Assembly (NCBI RefSeq): GCF_003259435.1
Contig: NZ_QLMA01000008.1
Coordinates: 372,001 to 436,000 of the forward strand
Direction of reading: 5' to 3'
Length of the DNA stretch: 64,000 nucleotides
From: Chitinophaga dinghuensis
GTDB lineage: Bacteria; Bacteroidota; Bacteroidia; Chitinophagales; Chitinophagaceae
Shown here one piece after another: positions 28,366 through 37,278 of this stretch. The stretch's first letter is position 1. Each line of letters begins with the position of its first letter. Both the position numbers and the translations under genes were made by a program. The notes beneath the pieces are model-generated. The model was not told the origin of the DNA and made no database searches. It worked only from the letters and a program-made list of their open reading frames with translations.

Positions 28366-28662
28366 TTAATCAATCCCCAGTTTACCGAGTACCCGATTAA
28401 CAATCCTGTCGCATCTACTGGGATGAAATGGAAAAATCATTTCCTTTTTGTAGTCTTTCGAAAGGTGTTCATGCAGCAATATTTTAGCCCGGATTTGCCG
28501 GACTTTTACATTTACTGGCGAGATACTTAGTACTTTGCTGGTATCTAATACGGAAAGTTGTTCTATTTCACGTAGTATAAAAACGGCCCGGTAATCTTCC
28601 GGAATACTTAAGAGTGCCTGTTCCAGTATGTTACCAGGTTCTTTGTTACTAAATGCTTCCAC
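28366..28662 (-). pseudogene. Remnant of an ECF sigma factor: region 4 only
   Basis: A 98-residue frame with a GTG start. Residues about 14-68 match sigma-70 region 4: LLSIPEDYRAVFILREIEQL then the helix-turn-helix VLDTSKVLSISPVNVKVRQIRAK. The tail FPFHPSRCDRIVNRVL resembles the C-terminus of some Bacteroidota ECF factors. Region 2, which binds the -10 element and core polymerase, is missing. An in-frame TGA stands 7 codons before the GTG (28681-28683), and I see no region 2 in other frames up to 28945. It is most likely a decayed gene. Expression as a stand-alone DNA-binding or decoy protein is possible but unsupported. Confidence 0.65.
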
Positions 28663-28827
28663 AGGGTATTGCTTAGGGTTTCAGAGTAGTCAGACGCTTC
28701 ATTATTGAAAAATCATAGCGAAACTTTTCATTACGATTGGATTTCAATCTTTTAATTCAATTGTTTGAATGAATATTTCCAGGTCCTGTAGCGTGTTGAT
28801 AATAATTAGATACCGAATGAGAAAAAT

Positions 28828-28858
28828 GGTTACAAAAATTTTCAACTTTTTTGTAACC
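28828..28858. repeat. Inverted repeat upstream of a small hypothetical gene
   Basis: An 11-bp perfect inverted repeat, GGTTACAAAAA (28828-28838) and TTTTTGTAACC (28848-28858), with a 9-base spacer. No T run follows it on the plus strand, so it is not a clear terminator. It lies about 88 bases before the start at 28946 and could be an operator or leader hairpin. Confidence 0.5.
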
Positions 28859-28945
28859 TTAGCTAAAATTTGTTCTCTAATCAATATAAGCGGCTATACT
28901 AGCCCGGATCACTAACCTGAATGACCTAAAAGCGCAAATCGAAGC

Positions 28946-29302
28946 ATGATTACAGTACAAAATTTAAGACAGTCGAACTTATCCCTGCCCCCATTAACCC
29001 ATCAACGAGTACAGGAGTTAAAACAAACCCCTAAGGGCCAACGTATTATGCAGGAGGCATTTCAAGCGTTTCCGGATTTAATCAAATCCCTTACAAATGC
29101 CTTACAAGAGAAACTGGATCAGTATAGTTCCACCCGTACCCTCGGAGCCGACTTTTCAGAAGGCCCGACCCTGGAAACGCTGGTGGAAGAGTACCAATTT
29201 CTGGAGTTTGTTCAATTTGTGATGTTCCTGAAATTCAAAGACGAGAAAAACAAGGAAGCCAGTGGGCATACACCCGGTTCCCTCCAGGCAAACAGGGCTT
29301 AA
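28946..29302 (+). CDS. Hypothetical protein, 118 residues, helical
   Basis: I do not recognise this protein. It is 118 residues with no signal peptide or membrane span. It is rich in charged and helix-forming residues (RVQELKQTPKGQRIMQEAFQ; ETLVEEYQFLEFVQFVMFLKF), so a small all-helical fold is likely. The ATG is preceded by a long AT-rich region with an inverted repeat. It stands alone: the sigma remnant is on the other strand and the next gene starts 163 bases downstream. Codon use looks like that of its neighbours, which favours a real gene. Confidence 0.55.
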   Translation: MITVQNLRQSNLSLPPLTHQRVQELKQTPKGQRIMQEAFQAFPDLIKSLTNALQEKLDQYSSTRTLGADFSEGPTLETLVEEYQFLEFVQFVMFLKFKDEKNKEASGHTPGSLQANRA

Positions 29303-29465
29303 GAGAGATTTCCGCTCCCCTAACGGTACCGGCTATGCGACGATGATGTCCAGGCCATAGGAGGAGTATTAACTAATCTGTATTTTCACCATTAACTGAT
29401 TATAGATGGTAAACTCGTACTAATTTTGCCAGTCAAAGGAGTTTATTCATCAAACCTATTACTTA

Positions 29466-29810
29466 ATGTATTTTCTCAAGTGGTCAAATCGTTTACTGGC
29501 ATTTTCCCTGGAAATAATGATGCTGATTATTGCAGTATATGCTCCGATTAAGCTAATTGTTACACCATGGATAAAATATGCTGTGGCAGCGGGATTGCTG
29601 GTGTTTATTATTGTGCTGTGGGGTATTTGGGCTGCCCCTTCTTCTGCCTCCAGGTTAAAACTACCCTACCTGGTTATTTTCAAATTCCTGATCTACCTCT
29701 TACCCACCTTCCTGTTGTATAAAATGGGAATGAAGAATTATGCCGGGATATTGTATGCACTGGTGGTAATCAATGAGATAGTAGCCTTATTGTTTCATGA
29801 ATATAATTGA
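29466..29810 (+). CDS. Small YrdB/DUF2568-family membrane protein
   Basis: A 114-residue protein with four hydrophobic spans (about 10-30, 36-56, 67-87, 90-110). The motif WGIWAAPSSASRL (about 58-70) is characteristic of the YrdB/DUF2568 family, whose function is not known to me. It is a single gene, convergent with the NUDIX-like gene that ends the NRPS operon, and it shares the strong hairpin at 29834-29874. Confidence 0.75.
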   Translation: MYFLKWSNRLLAFSLEIMMLIIAVYAPIKLIVTPWIKYAVAAGLLVFIIVLWGIWAAPSSASRLKLPYLVIFKFLIYLLPTFLLYKMGMKNYAGILYALVVINEIVALLFHEYN

Positions 29811-29833
29811 GATGGAATAATACTGACAGGCAC

Positions 29834-29874
29834 AAAAAAGTAAAACCTGCGACCAGCGCAGGTTTTACTTTTTT
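29834..29874. terminator. Bidirectional terminator at the end of the NRPS/PKS operon
   Basis: A perfect 18-bp stem (29834-29851 with 29857-29874, core GTAAAACCTGCG) with a 5-base loop. Its outer arms are runs of A and T, so it ends transcripts in both directions: the YrdB-like gene from the left and the NRPS/PKS operon from the right. Confidence 0.95.
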
Positions 29875-29902
29875 CAAATGCTATATTTTCTGATATTTCG
29901 TT

Positions 29903-30472
29903 TTACTTACTCCTACCCACCGCATAAAAAGGCTCCAACACCTTACACGCAGTACCCGTTTCCGGTACCAGGAAAGAACCGCCCCAGATGGTCTCCGGGT
30001 GATTCAGTATTTGCATAGTAGTAATTCTGATGGCATCTACCGCCTGGGTTTCTGGTAGCGACATTAACTTTTCTGCTTCTTTCCGCGATACCCATTTTAC
30101 TTCGGCTACATCTTTGGGCGACTTCAAACTCCCACTGGAAACATGCGCCGCGTAATGCGTACGGATGGAGACAACAGGTTTGAAATCAAACTGGAAGGTC
30201 ACCATGGCACGCAATTGCGGAACCGTAATTGCATAGCCGAATTCCCTCGCCAGACTATCCAAAGCGCCTTTTATGCTCTGGTTCTCATTATAACGCAAGG
30301 AAGGTGTCAGCCAGCCGGTTTTATATTTCACAAGTAAAATTTCTTCCCGCTGATTAATCAGCACCAGTCGCAAAATCGTATAGTTATCTGCTTTAACGGC
30401 CTTGTCAGGCGTAGATTGGGCGAACAGCATAACAGGTAACAAAAACAGAAAGACAAATAAGGATTTCTTCAT
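29903..30472 (-). CDS. Exported NUDIX-like protein with a degenerate Nudix box, last gene of the NRPS/PKS operon
   Basis: A 189-residue protein with a clear signal peptide (1-19, ending LFAQ). The remainder resembles a NUDIX fold: a first strand TILRLVLINQREEILLVKY, the box region at about 58-80, then FQFDFKP and VKWVSRKEAEKL. The Nudix box is broken: in ALDSLAREFGY only Glu77 and Gly79 keep their place, and the RE..E residues that bind metal are lost. Hydrolysis is therefore doubtful; a binding role outside the cytoplasm is possible. It starts 19 bases after the terminal PKS gene and 29 bases before the operon terminator, so it belongs to the cluster. Its role is unknown. Confidence 0.7.
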   Translation of the reverse strand: MKKSLFVFLFLLPVMLFAQSTPDKAVKADNYTILRLVLINQREEILLVKYKTGWLTPSLRYNENQSIKGALDSLAREFGYAITVPQLRAMVTFQFDFKPVVSIRTHYAAHVSSGSLKSPKDVAEVKWVSRKEAEKLMSLPETQAVDAIRITTMQILNHPETIWGGSFLVPETGTACKVLEPFYAVGRSK

Positions 30473-30491
30473 AAGACAAGATTTTAGCGGG

Positions 30492-33400
30492 CTATTCAGT
30501 CAGGAACAATGCATTCTCCAGACCAAATTTTACAACTTTTTGAAGATACTGATTCCTATCGTAATCTGTGTCAATTTTCAGCTGTTTTAAATATAAATGG
30601 GTGGCATCACTTGTTAACTGCGGTACATTGCGCGGGGCGGATGGTTTAATCTCATTCTCCTGCTCCTTCTGCTTTTCCAGCACCAGCAGGAGATTTCCCG
30701 CGGTGGTTCTGTCCTGTTGCAGCAATTGATCCACTCTTTCACCGAATGCTGCTGCGCTTACTTCCTGCAGCGTTACCCCATTGCTTTCAAACGCCGCAAT
30801 CACCTGCGGAAGTCCCATACCACTTTCTAAAGTGAGATGGAAAGTATGCATCAATGTATGATGATGTAAAGCCAGCTCCCCTATTACCCGCGCCATTACA
30901 TCCACCGGGGCCATTTTGAGATTAACAGCACGGAGTTGTTCTGTATAGCAACCCAGTTTCAGAAGAGTCAGCAATCGCAGGTAAATAAGATTGCTTTCAA
31001 TTGGGTGGAGGAATATGCCGTCTTCCAAACTACCGCCAATATTCTGCATTCGGAATATATTCACCTGCATAAAGTCCGGGGTATTTGAACGCAGATATTC
31101 TTCTGCTTCCAGTCGCGTTACCGCATGAATATATCCTGTATTATCCTGTCCGATGTTCAGATCTGTTTCATAGAATGCAACCGGTTCTTCCTGTGGCACA
31201 CTGCTACCAGCAATACCCACAGTGGAGATATGCTGGAAGTAGCTAATACCCTGTTTTACAGCCCAGTTAAATACATTGATGGTACCATTGATATTCAGGT
31301 CCCGCAGCTTCTCCGTTTGTCCTACATATGCAGGGGAACCGGCGCAATGAAATACCATACTTACATCAGGCAATGTAGTGCTGATTCCGGCATCTTCGAG
31401 GGTAACATCTCCTCTGATCACTTGTATGCGGAGATGAGTAGTCAGACCGGAAATTGCTGAAAAACGGTTCCAGAAATGCGTTTCGGCCGACTGCTGATCT
31501 TCTCCTCTTACCAGACAATATATCCTTGCATCGGTATGATCCAGCAGATAGCGGGTAATAAAACCTCCAGCAAAGCCAGTGGTGCCAGTTACGAGGATGG
31601 CCTTCGGTTGCAGCCTTTGCAATGGCCCCATTCGTTGAATGTTTTCCAGTAGCGATGTATAGGCTTGCTGACGGGCCTCTCCATCCAGATGGATTATTTC
31701 TGTATTTACCTGTGCCACGACTGCATCTTTCACCGGCTCTCCCATACGTGCCGCCACCAGGGTTGCCATGCTCTCCAATGAAGGATGACTGAACATATCC
31801 TGGTAGGTAACCGTGATACTAAAAGATTTTTTCAACTGATCAATCATATCCAGGCCGAGTAAAGAATCGCCACCCAATTGGAAAAAATCATCCGCTGGTT
31901 GTATAGGCGTTGTTATTTCCAGCAGCTGTTGCCAGATACTAGCAATTTCTGATTGGATAGCGGCGAGTGTCCAGGTACTTGTTACTTCCGCTACTGCCGG
32001 CGCTGCTGTTGTTACAGGAGCTACAGCAAGACTTCTCACCTTCTCCGGCCAATATCTTTTCAAATCAAAAAACGGCAGCGGAAGCGTGGCATGCGTATGG
32101 AGGTTGGCAGGCTCCAATGGCAATTTACCATCGTTTACCATGGTATAGTAAGCGAGACATCTATCTTCGTAACATAACTTCCCATTGATCACTTCCAGAT
32201 GATGCAACTCTTTCTTAAATGGTGCCGCAAAGCTGTCATGGCTGAAATCGAAGATGACTATATCTTCTGTTGCAGGAAGCTGTTGCAGGTATTTAAAAAA
32301 GTTGATACTGTTAAAATCCGCGCCAGGAGCTATCTGCGCAATACGAAATGCTTCCTCCGGAAGGATGTTTCCGGAAAGGATCTGTTGCACTATATTTCCT
32401 TCTTTAGGGCTTACCAGGGTTACCTCTTTGCCCAATACCGCCATCAGCCATTTACATACGGCCGTCTGGAAAGCAATATTCCTGGCTGCCGCACCAGGTA
32501 ATACCATACCGGCAACCAGCTTATCATATTCTTCGCGTAATAACAGGTTACCTTTTAAAAGGGCATTCACCTGTGCTTCTTCAAATGAAAGAATATCGAT
32601 ATTCGCAATGAAATATTTCTTCTTCCTGGACGATGGCTGAAAGGGTGCTTCCAGCTGCTCTAATAAAGCATTTTTATCCTTGAACAACAGTCCTTGCTGT
32701 GCCGGACGTTGCGTAAATAATCTGTTTACCTGCTGACACCAAGGTTCCAGGTTAACGTGATCGGTTACACGTAGCATGGCGGCCAGTTGCTTCTTCAGTT
32801 GTTGCAGTCTTTCCGGCGTGCGTTCCGACAGCTGCAGGAAATACACCGGCAAGTCGTTATAAACAATGGAAAGCTTTTCCTGCCTGGATACCACAGCATG
32901 TACGTTATTACCCGTGAGGCCAAAGGAGCTCACACCGCCTATTCTACGTCCTTCCTTCGCTGGCCATGGCGCTGCTTTTCGCTGCACTTCCACGATGGTA
33001 TTATCTTCGCTGATATGATCATTCAAGGTTTCAAAACCTGCCTGTGAGGGAAGCGTGTTACTCCGTAGCGCCGCTGTGAGTCGAAGTAAGCCGGCAATGC
33101 CCGCCAGTGAATCCAGGTGCCCTATCTGTCCTTTAACGGAGCTGATGCTACAAATGCCATCTGTAGTGTCTACCTGCCTGAAAGCATCTGTGATCCCTTT
33201 GAATTCGATAGGGTCACCGAGGATAGTACCTGTACCATGCGCTTCGATAAAACGAATGGCAGCAGGGTTTACGCCTGCGCGTTGCCATGTTTTCACCAGC
33301 AGTTCTGTTTGCGCAGCCGCACTGGGAGCGGTAAGACTCGATATGCGTGCGCCGCCGTGATTCATAGCAATACCTTCTACAACAGCGTATATAGGATCAT

Positions 33401-34121
33401 TATCTTTTACGGCATTGGACAACAGTTTCAGTACGAAACAGATCACGCCTTCTCCATTGAGAGTACCGTCTGCCGCGTTATCGAACGGGCGGCATTGTCC
33501 CACACGAGAAATGATGGCTGATCTATCCGCTGTTTCACTACTCACTACGCCCAGTATAGCTCCTCCCACAAGCGCCATATGGCAATCTCCCTGTATCAGT
33601 GCGTTACAGGCCTGATGCAGGGCTGTAAGCGAAGAAGAACAGGTAGTATTGATGGCAATCACCGGACCATGCAGATCCAGGTAATGGGCGATCCTGGCCC
33701 CTTCGATTCCATGCAGGGCATCAAACTCACCCAACTGCTCATCGAAGAACATGGCATAACTACTACTGCGTGAAACATAATACAGGCCCGTATCTGATCC
33801 CTGAAGGTGCTTTTCCGTATAGCCGGCATCGTAGAATGCGCGCAGTGCATGCATCAGCATGAGTCTCTGCTCAGGGGCCATTCTTACAGACTCCTTCTCG
33901 GTAAGCTGAAAATATTTCGGATCGAACTGGTCGATAACAGGAAGATATCCTCCCTCTTTCAATCGGAATTCCCCAAATCTTGCAAATAAATCTTTCTTCC
34001 GCTGCGCTGAGATATCGCCGATAAAGCAGGAAGTGCCTGCAAGCGATTGATAGAGATCCTCCCAGGTCTTTATTCCAGGGAGATCGAATGAAACGCCAAT
34101 AATTGCTACTGCTTGTTCCAT
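30492..34121 (-). CDS. Terminal PKS-like protein: KS, degenerate AT, ACP, thioester reductase
   Basis: A 1209-residue megasynthase subunit. The KS (about 1-415) has Cys161 in INTTCSSSL, the His of EAHGTGT and SSVKGQIGHL. Residues about 500-690 align in order with the AT domains of this operon but are shrunken; the GHSLGE nucleophile block reads SPKEGN (571-576), while the post-AT linker LPLPFFDLKRYW survives. An ACP follows (about 722-795, Ser753 in LGGDS). The rest is an NAD(P)-dependent thioester reductase (about 840-1200; TGTTGFAG, HISTVGIAG), which would free the chain as aldehyde or alcohol. The expected YxxxK reads YIHAVTR. It is the last synthase gene in the operon, matching a release role. 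Malonate, if used, must come from another AT. Confidence 0.9.
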   Translation of the reverse strand: MEQAVAIIGVSFDLPGIKTWEDLYQSLAGTSCFIGDISAQRKKDLFARFGEFRLKEGGYLPVIDQFDPKYFQLTEKESVRMAPEQRLMLMHALRAFYDAGYTEKHLQGSDTGLYYVSRSSSYAMFFDEQLGEFDALHGIEGARIAHYLDLHGPVIAINTTCSSSLTALHQACNALIQGDCHMALVGGAILGVVSSETADRSAIISRVGQCRPFDNAADGTLNGEGVICFVLKLLSNAVKDNDPIYAVVEGIAMNHGGARISSLTAPSAAAQTELLVKTWQRAGVNPAAIRFIEAHGTGTILGDPIEFKGITDAFRQVDTTDGICSISSVKGQIGHLDSLAGIAGLLRLTAALRSNTLPSQAGFETLNDHISEDNTIVEVQRKAAPWPAKEGRRIGGVSSFGLTGNNVHAVVSRQEKLSIVYNDLPVYFLQLSERTPERLQQLKKQLAAMLRVTDHVNLEPWCQQVNRLFTQRPAQQGLLFKDKNALLEQLEAPFQPSSRKKKYFIANIDILSFEEAQVNALLKGNLLLREEYDKLVAGMVLPGAAARNIAFQTAVCKWLMAVLGKEVTLVSPKEGNIVQQILSGNILPEEAFRIAQIAPGADFNSINFFKYLQQLPATEDIVIFDFSHDSFAAPFKKELHHLEVINGKLCYEDRCLAYYTMVNDGKLPLEPANLHTHATLPLPFFDLKRYWPEKVRSLAVAPVTTAAPAVAEVTSTWTLAAIQSEIASIWQQLLEITTPIQPADDFFQLGGDSLLGLDMIDQLKKSFSITVTYQDMFSHPSLESMATLVAARMGEPVKDAVVAQVNTEIIHLDGEARQQAYTSLLENIQRMGPLQRLQPKAILVTGTTGFAGGFITRYLLDHTDARIYCLVRGEDQQSAETHFWNRFSAISGLTTHLRIQVIRGDVTLEDAGISTTLPDVSMVFHCAGSPAYVGQTEKLRDLNINGTINVFNWAVKQGISYFQHISTVGIAGSSVPQEEPVAFYETDLNIGQDNTGYIHAVTRLEAEEYLRSNTPDFMQVNIFRMQNIGGSLEDGIFLHPIESNLIYLRLLTLLKLGCYTEQLRAVNLKMAPVDVMARVIGELALHHHTLMHTFHLTLESGMGLPQVIAAFESNGVTLQEVSAAAFGERVDQLLQQDRTTAGNLLLVLEKQKEQENEIKPSAPRNVPQLTSDATHLYLKQLKIDTDYDRNQYLQKVVKFGLENALFLTE

Positions 34122-34125
34122 AAGA

Positions 34126-37100
34126 CTAAAAATTTAACGTATTAACACTTACTTCTTCTGTTGCTGCCGGTTCTTCTACCAGTTTTTTCTGCACCAGCAG
34201 CGCAGCAAACTGTTCAATGGTATTATGACTGAAAAGGTCTACGATTTCTACCAGCACATCCATATCCTTTTTTATCTGACGTTGTAAGGCCACCACTTTC
34301 AGCGAATTACCTCCGAGGCGGAAGAAATTCTGATTCACGCCTATCTGTTCCCGGCCCAATACTTTTTGCCAAACCTCTGCCAGCTTCACTTCCAGCTCAC
34401 CGGCAGGCAATTGTAATAATTCTTCTTCCCCGTCGCCAGCCCCTGAGGGAACAGGTAATGCTTTTCTGTCTATCTTCCCATTCTGCGATAGCGGGAATTG
34501 ATCCATCTGTACAAACCAGGAGGGGATCATATATGGCGGCAGGTATTTTGCAAGAAATGCTATCAGCGTGGCCGATTCTATGGATGTACTGGCAACGTAA
34601 TAAGCCGCCAGCTCTGTTTCTCCTGTGCCTGTCTGATGGGTGGTCACCACCGCCTCTTTTACATTTTCCGCCTGCATCAGGAAATATTCTATCTCTCCTG
34701 TTTCTACCCGGTAACCTCTCACCTTCACCTGTTCATCCATTCTGTTGAGATATTCTACTGTGCCGGATGGCAGCCATCGTACGAGGTCTCCGGTGCGGTA
34801 CATACGTCCGCCAGCGTAAGGGTCCGGAACAAATTTCTGCGCTGTCAGTTCGGGATTATTGAGATAGCCTATTGCTACACCAGCTCCACCAATACAAAGC
34901 TCTCCGGCCACGCCTGTTGCCAGGAGATCCTGCTCACTGTCAAGAATATACGCTTTACAGTTGGCCACCGGCTTCCCAATAGTAACAGGTCCTTCGGCGG
35001 ATACTTGTTCACTGAGGGCATCTACGGTAATCTCCGTAGGGCCGTAGTTGTTATATAGATTGTAACCAAGTGCCAGGAGAGTGTCGCGCAGACTCACAGG
35101 TAATTTATCTCCTCCTGAAATAACAGCCGATATGGAAGGGATCTTCTCTTCTGAGAAAGCCAGCAGATTGCTGATCACCTGAGGTACACAATTGAGAATG
35201 GTAATACCATTGTCGATAATATACTGCCGCAGCTTTTCAGGATCATACAACAATTCCCTGGAAATAATATGAAACACAGCGCCGTTAGAGAAAGCGCCAA
35301 AGATATCTTCTATAAAAGGGTCAAAGGTGGCGGCCGTGAGTTGAATAAACCTGCTATCGGCAGTAATACCATAACGCTGTGTGAACCAGGCAATCAGGTT
35401 AGTTACGCTGCGATGAGCGATCAGCACGCCTTTGGGCATCCCGGTAGAACCAGAAGTATAGATGCTGTAGATCACCTGATCCGGATGAATAACACGGTTC
35501 GGACGATCAGCAGGCATCGTATCCACCAGCGATGCAAGACCTTGCAGCCATGAGTCGGTAATAGTAATTTTGAATTGACCGTCCGCCGCGATGAAGTCTA
35601 GTCTGTCTTTTGGCAAGGCCGTATCCAACGGTACATAAGCTGCGCCGGTTTTCAGTATAGCCATCACCGTTACAGGCAGCCATTCGCTGCGCTCCAGGGA
35701 CAAACCTACCAGATCGCCTGCTGTAAGGGCGTATTCATTGATCAGGTAATGTGCCAACTGATTAGACAGTCGGTCGGCCATCCCATAAGTGATAACCTTA
35801 TCCTTGTAAATAATAGCAGGCGAATCTGGATGCGCTGTTGCCTGTTGGCAAAAAAGATCCACTACGTTTGTATTTACAGGAAAATCTACCTGCGTTTGAT
35901 TGAACGATTGCAACTGGTTTATCACTGCATCATTGCCGAGAATGGCGCTGTTGCCAACGGGAGCGGCCGTGTCTCCCAAAAATATATCCAGTACTTTCTC
36001 TACATATTCATGCAATTGCGCCGGCGTAATATCTGCTACCAGTGACCGATTATACTGATAATTAAAAACGAGATGGTTGTTTCTCGCAGCAACTGTCAAA
36101 TCAAGCGTGGTATTGGTTTTCTCGTGAGAGGCCAGTCGGATCTTATTATTTTCATACCCTGTTGTGCCATTCGTGGTAGTCGCCACATTATTATACACGT
36201 GGAAATCCACGTAGTTGAAGATGACATCAAAGAACGGATTACCGAAACTGGTATCTTCTCCCAGTTGCCGGGATATTTCCAGCAGAGTGAGTCTTGTTGT
36301 ATTTACTTCCTGTAGTTTCCGTTCCAGGGTTTGAAAATAATGCAGCCACGACTTCTGCTTATATTTCGATAATTGCGTGCGCCATGGTAGTGTATTGAGA
36401 TAGCATCCCAATATCTTATCGCCATCTTCTGTTAAGGGGCGGTTATTGGAAACGAGTCCTATCGTAATATCGGAATCATAGGTAAGCAGGTTCAGTGCAT
36501 ACACGAAAGCGCCGAGCAGTACTGTCTTCAATGTTATTTTTTCTTCTCTGCACGCTTGCCTTAACTGCTCTGCCTTAGCAGGATGTATGATGTGCTGAAA
36601 AGTATGCTCTGCAATGGTATTCCCAAATATATGCAGCCGTTTGAAGTCATGCATTTCCTGCTGCCAGTAATCCCGGTTCTTCTTATCTTTTTTGGCAAGT
36701 ATCTCCTGCAATACGTGTTCTCTGTTACTGCTCTTCAGCGGTACTGGCGTAAATGAAGGCTCTTCGAGCAATTGCCGGTAGAGGTTAAACAGTTCTGTAT
36801 TGAAAGATGCGACGCTCCATCCATCCAGGATAGCGTGGTGGAACTGGAACAGGAAAACACTGTGTGTGGCATCAAGGTGAAAAACAGTTGTGCGCCAAAG
36901 AGGAGCTGCCAGCAGATCGAAGGGACGCTTACGCTCTTCTCCGATATAATCGCGGATAGCAGTTTCCTGTTCCAGGGCACTGCTTGCACTGAGATCAATT
37001 ATCTCTGTGTCAACAGCAGCCTCTTTATAAACGATCTGTACTTCCTGACTATAATTGATAACGTCCAGGGCTGTACGAAGTGTGGCATGCTTGCGCACCA

Positions 37101-37269
37101 TGAGTCGCAGTGCTTTATCAAAATGATCCTTGTCTACCCTTGGTATATGATAAGTAAACTGGTCGTGATACAGCCCTTCCCCTGGGTGCAGGAGCGATAA
37201 TGCCACCATTCCTTTCTGTATATCGCTCATAGGATATACGTCTTCTATGTGTCCGGTATTTTGGGTCAT
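34126..37269 (-). CDS. NRPS module C-A-T with an unrecognised substrate code
   Basis: A 1047-residue single-module synthetase. The condensation domain (about 10-440) has HHAILDG (144-150). The adenylation domain (about 465-940) has YTSGSTGMPKG, NNYGPTE, YRTGD and NGKIDRK. The carrier domain has Ser989 in LGGNS. Reading the ten specificity positions against PheA gives D-P-E-N-I-G-N-V-D-K. I know no amino acid with this code; Glu239 and Asp331 would suit a basic side chain such as ornithine or lysine, which is only inference. There is no epimerase domain. It ends 4 bases before the terminal KS-ACP-reductase gene, so it probably passes the chain to that protein. Confidence 0.93.
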   Translation of the reverse strand: MTQNTGHIEDVYPMSDIQKGMVALSLLHPGEGLYHDQFTYHIPRVDKDHFDKALRLMVRKHATLRTALDVINYSQEVQIVYKEAAVDTEIIDLSASSALEQETAIRDYIGEERKRPFDLLAAPLWRTTVFHLDATHSVFLFQFHHAILDGWSVASFNTELFNLYRQLLEEPSFTPVPLKSSNREHVLQEILAKKDKKNRDYWQQEMHDFKRLHIFGNTIAEHTFQHIIHPAKAEQLRQACREEKITLKTVLLGAFVYALNLLTYDSDITIGLVSNNRPLTEDGDKILGCYLNTLPWRTQLSKYKQKSWLHYFQTLERKLQEVNTTRLTLLEISRQLGEDTSFGNPFFDVIFNYVDFHVYNNVATTTNGTTGYENNKIRLASHEKTNTTLDLTVAARNNHLVFNYQYNRSLVADITPAQLHEYVEKVLDIFLGDTAAPVGNSAILGNDAVINQLQSFNQTQVDFPVNTNVVDLFCQQATAHPDSPAIIYKDKVITYGMADRLSNQLAHYLINEYALTAGDLVGLSLERSEWLPVTVMAILKTGAAYVPLDTALPKDRLDFIAADGQFKITITDSWLQGLASLVDTMPADRPNRVIHPDQVIYSIYTSGSTGMPKGVLIAHRSVTNLIAWFTQRYGITADSRFIQLTAATFDPFIEDIFGAFSNGAVFHIISRELLYDPEKLRQYIIDNGITILNCVPQVISNLLAFSEEKIPSISAVISGGDKLPVSLRDTLLALGYNLYNNYGPTEITVDALSEQVSAEGPVTIGKPVANCKAYILDSEQDLLATGVAGELCIGGAGVAIGYLNNPELTAQKFVPDPYAGGRMYRTGDLVRWLPSGTVEYLNRMDEQVKVRGYRVETGEIEYFLMQAENVKEAVVTTHQTGTGETELAAYYVASTSIESATLIAFLAKYLPPYMIPSWFVQMDQFPLSQNGKIDRKALPVPSGAGDGEEELLQLPAGELEVKLAEVWQKVLGREQIGVNQNFFRLGGNSLKVVALQRQIKKDMDVLVEIVDLFSHNTIEQFAALLVQKKLVEEPAATEEVSVNTLNF

Positions 37270-37278
37270 GGGAATGTA

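Noticed and set aside
28663..28945. Search for sigma region 2 or a small RNA upstream of the sigma remnant
   Set aside because: All frames are broken or lack sigma motifs; only an AT-rich stretch and one inverted repeat are seen.
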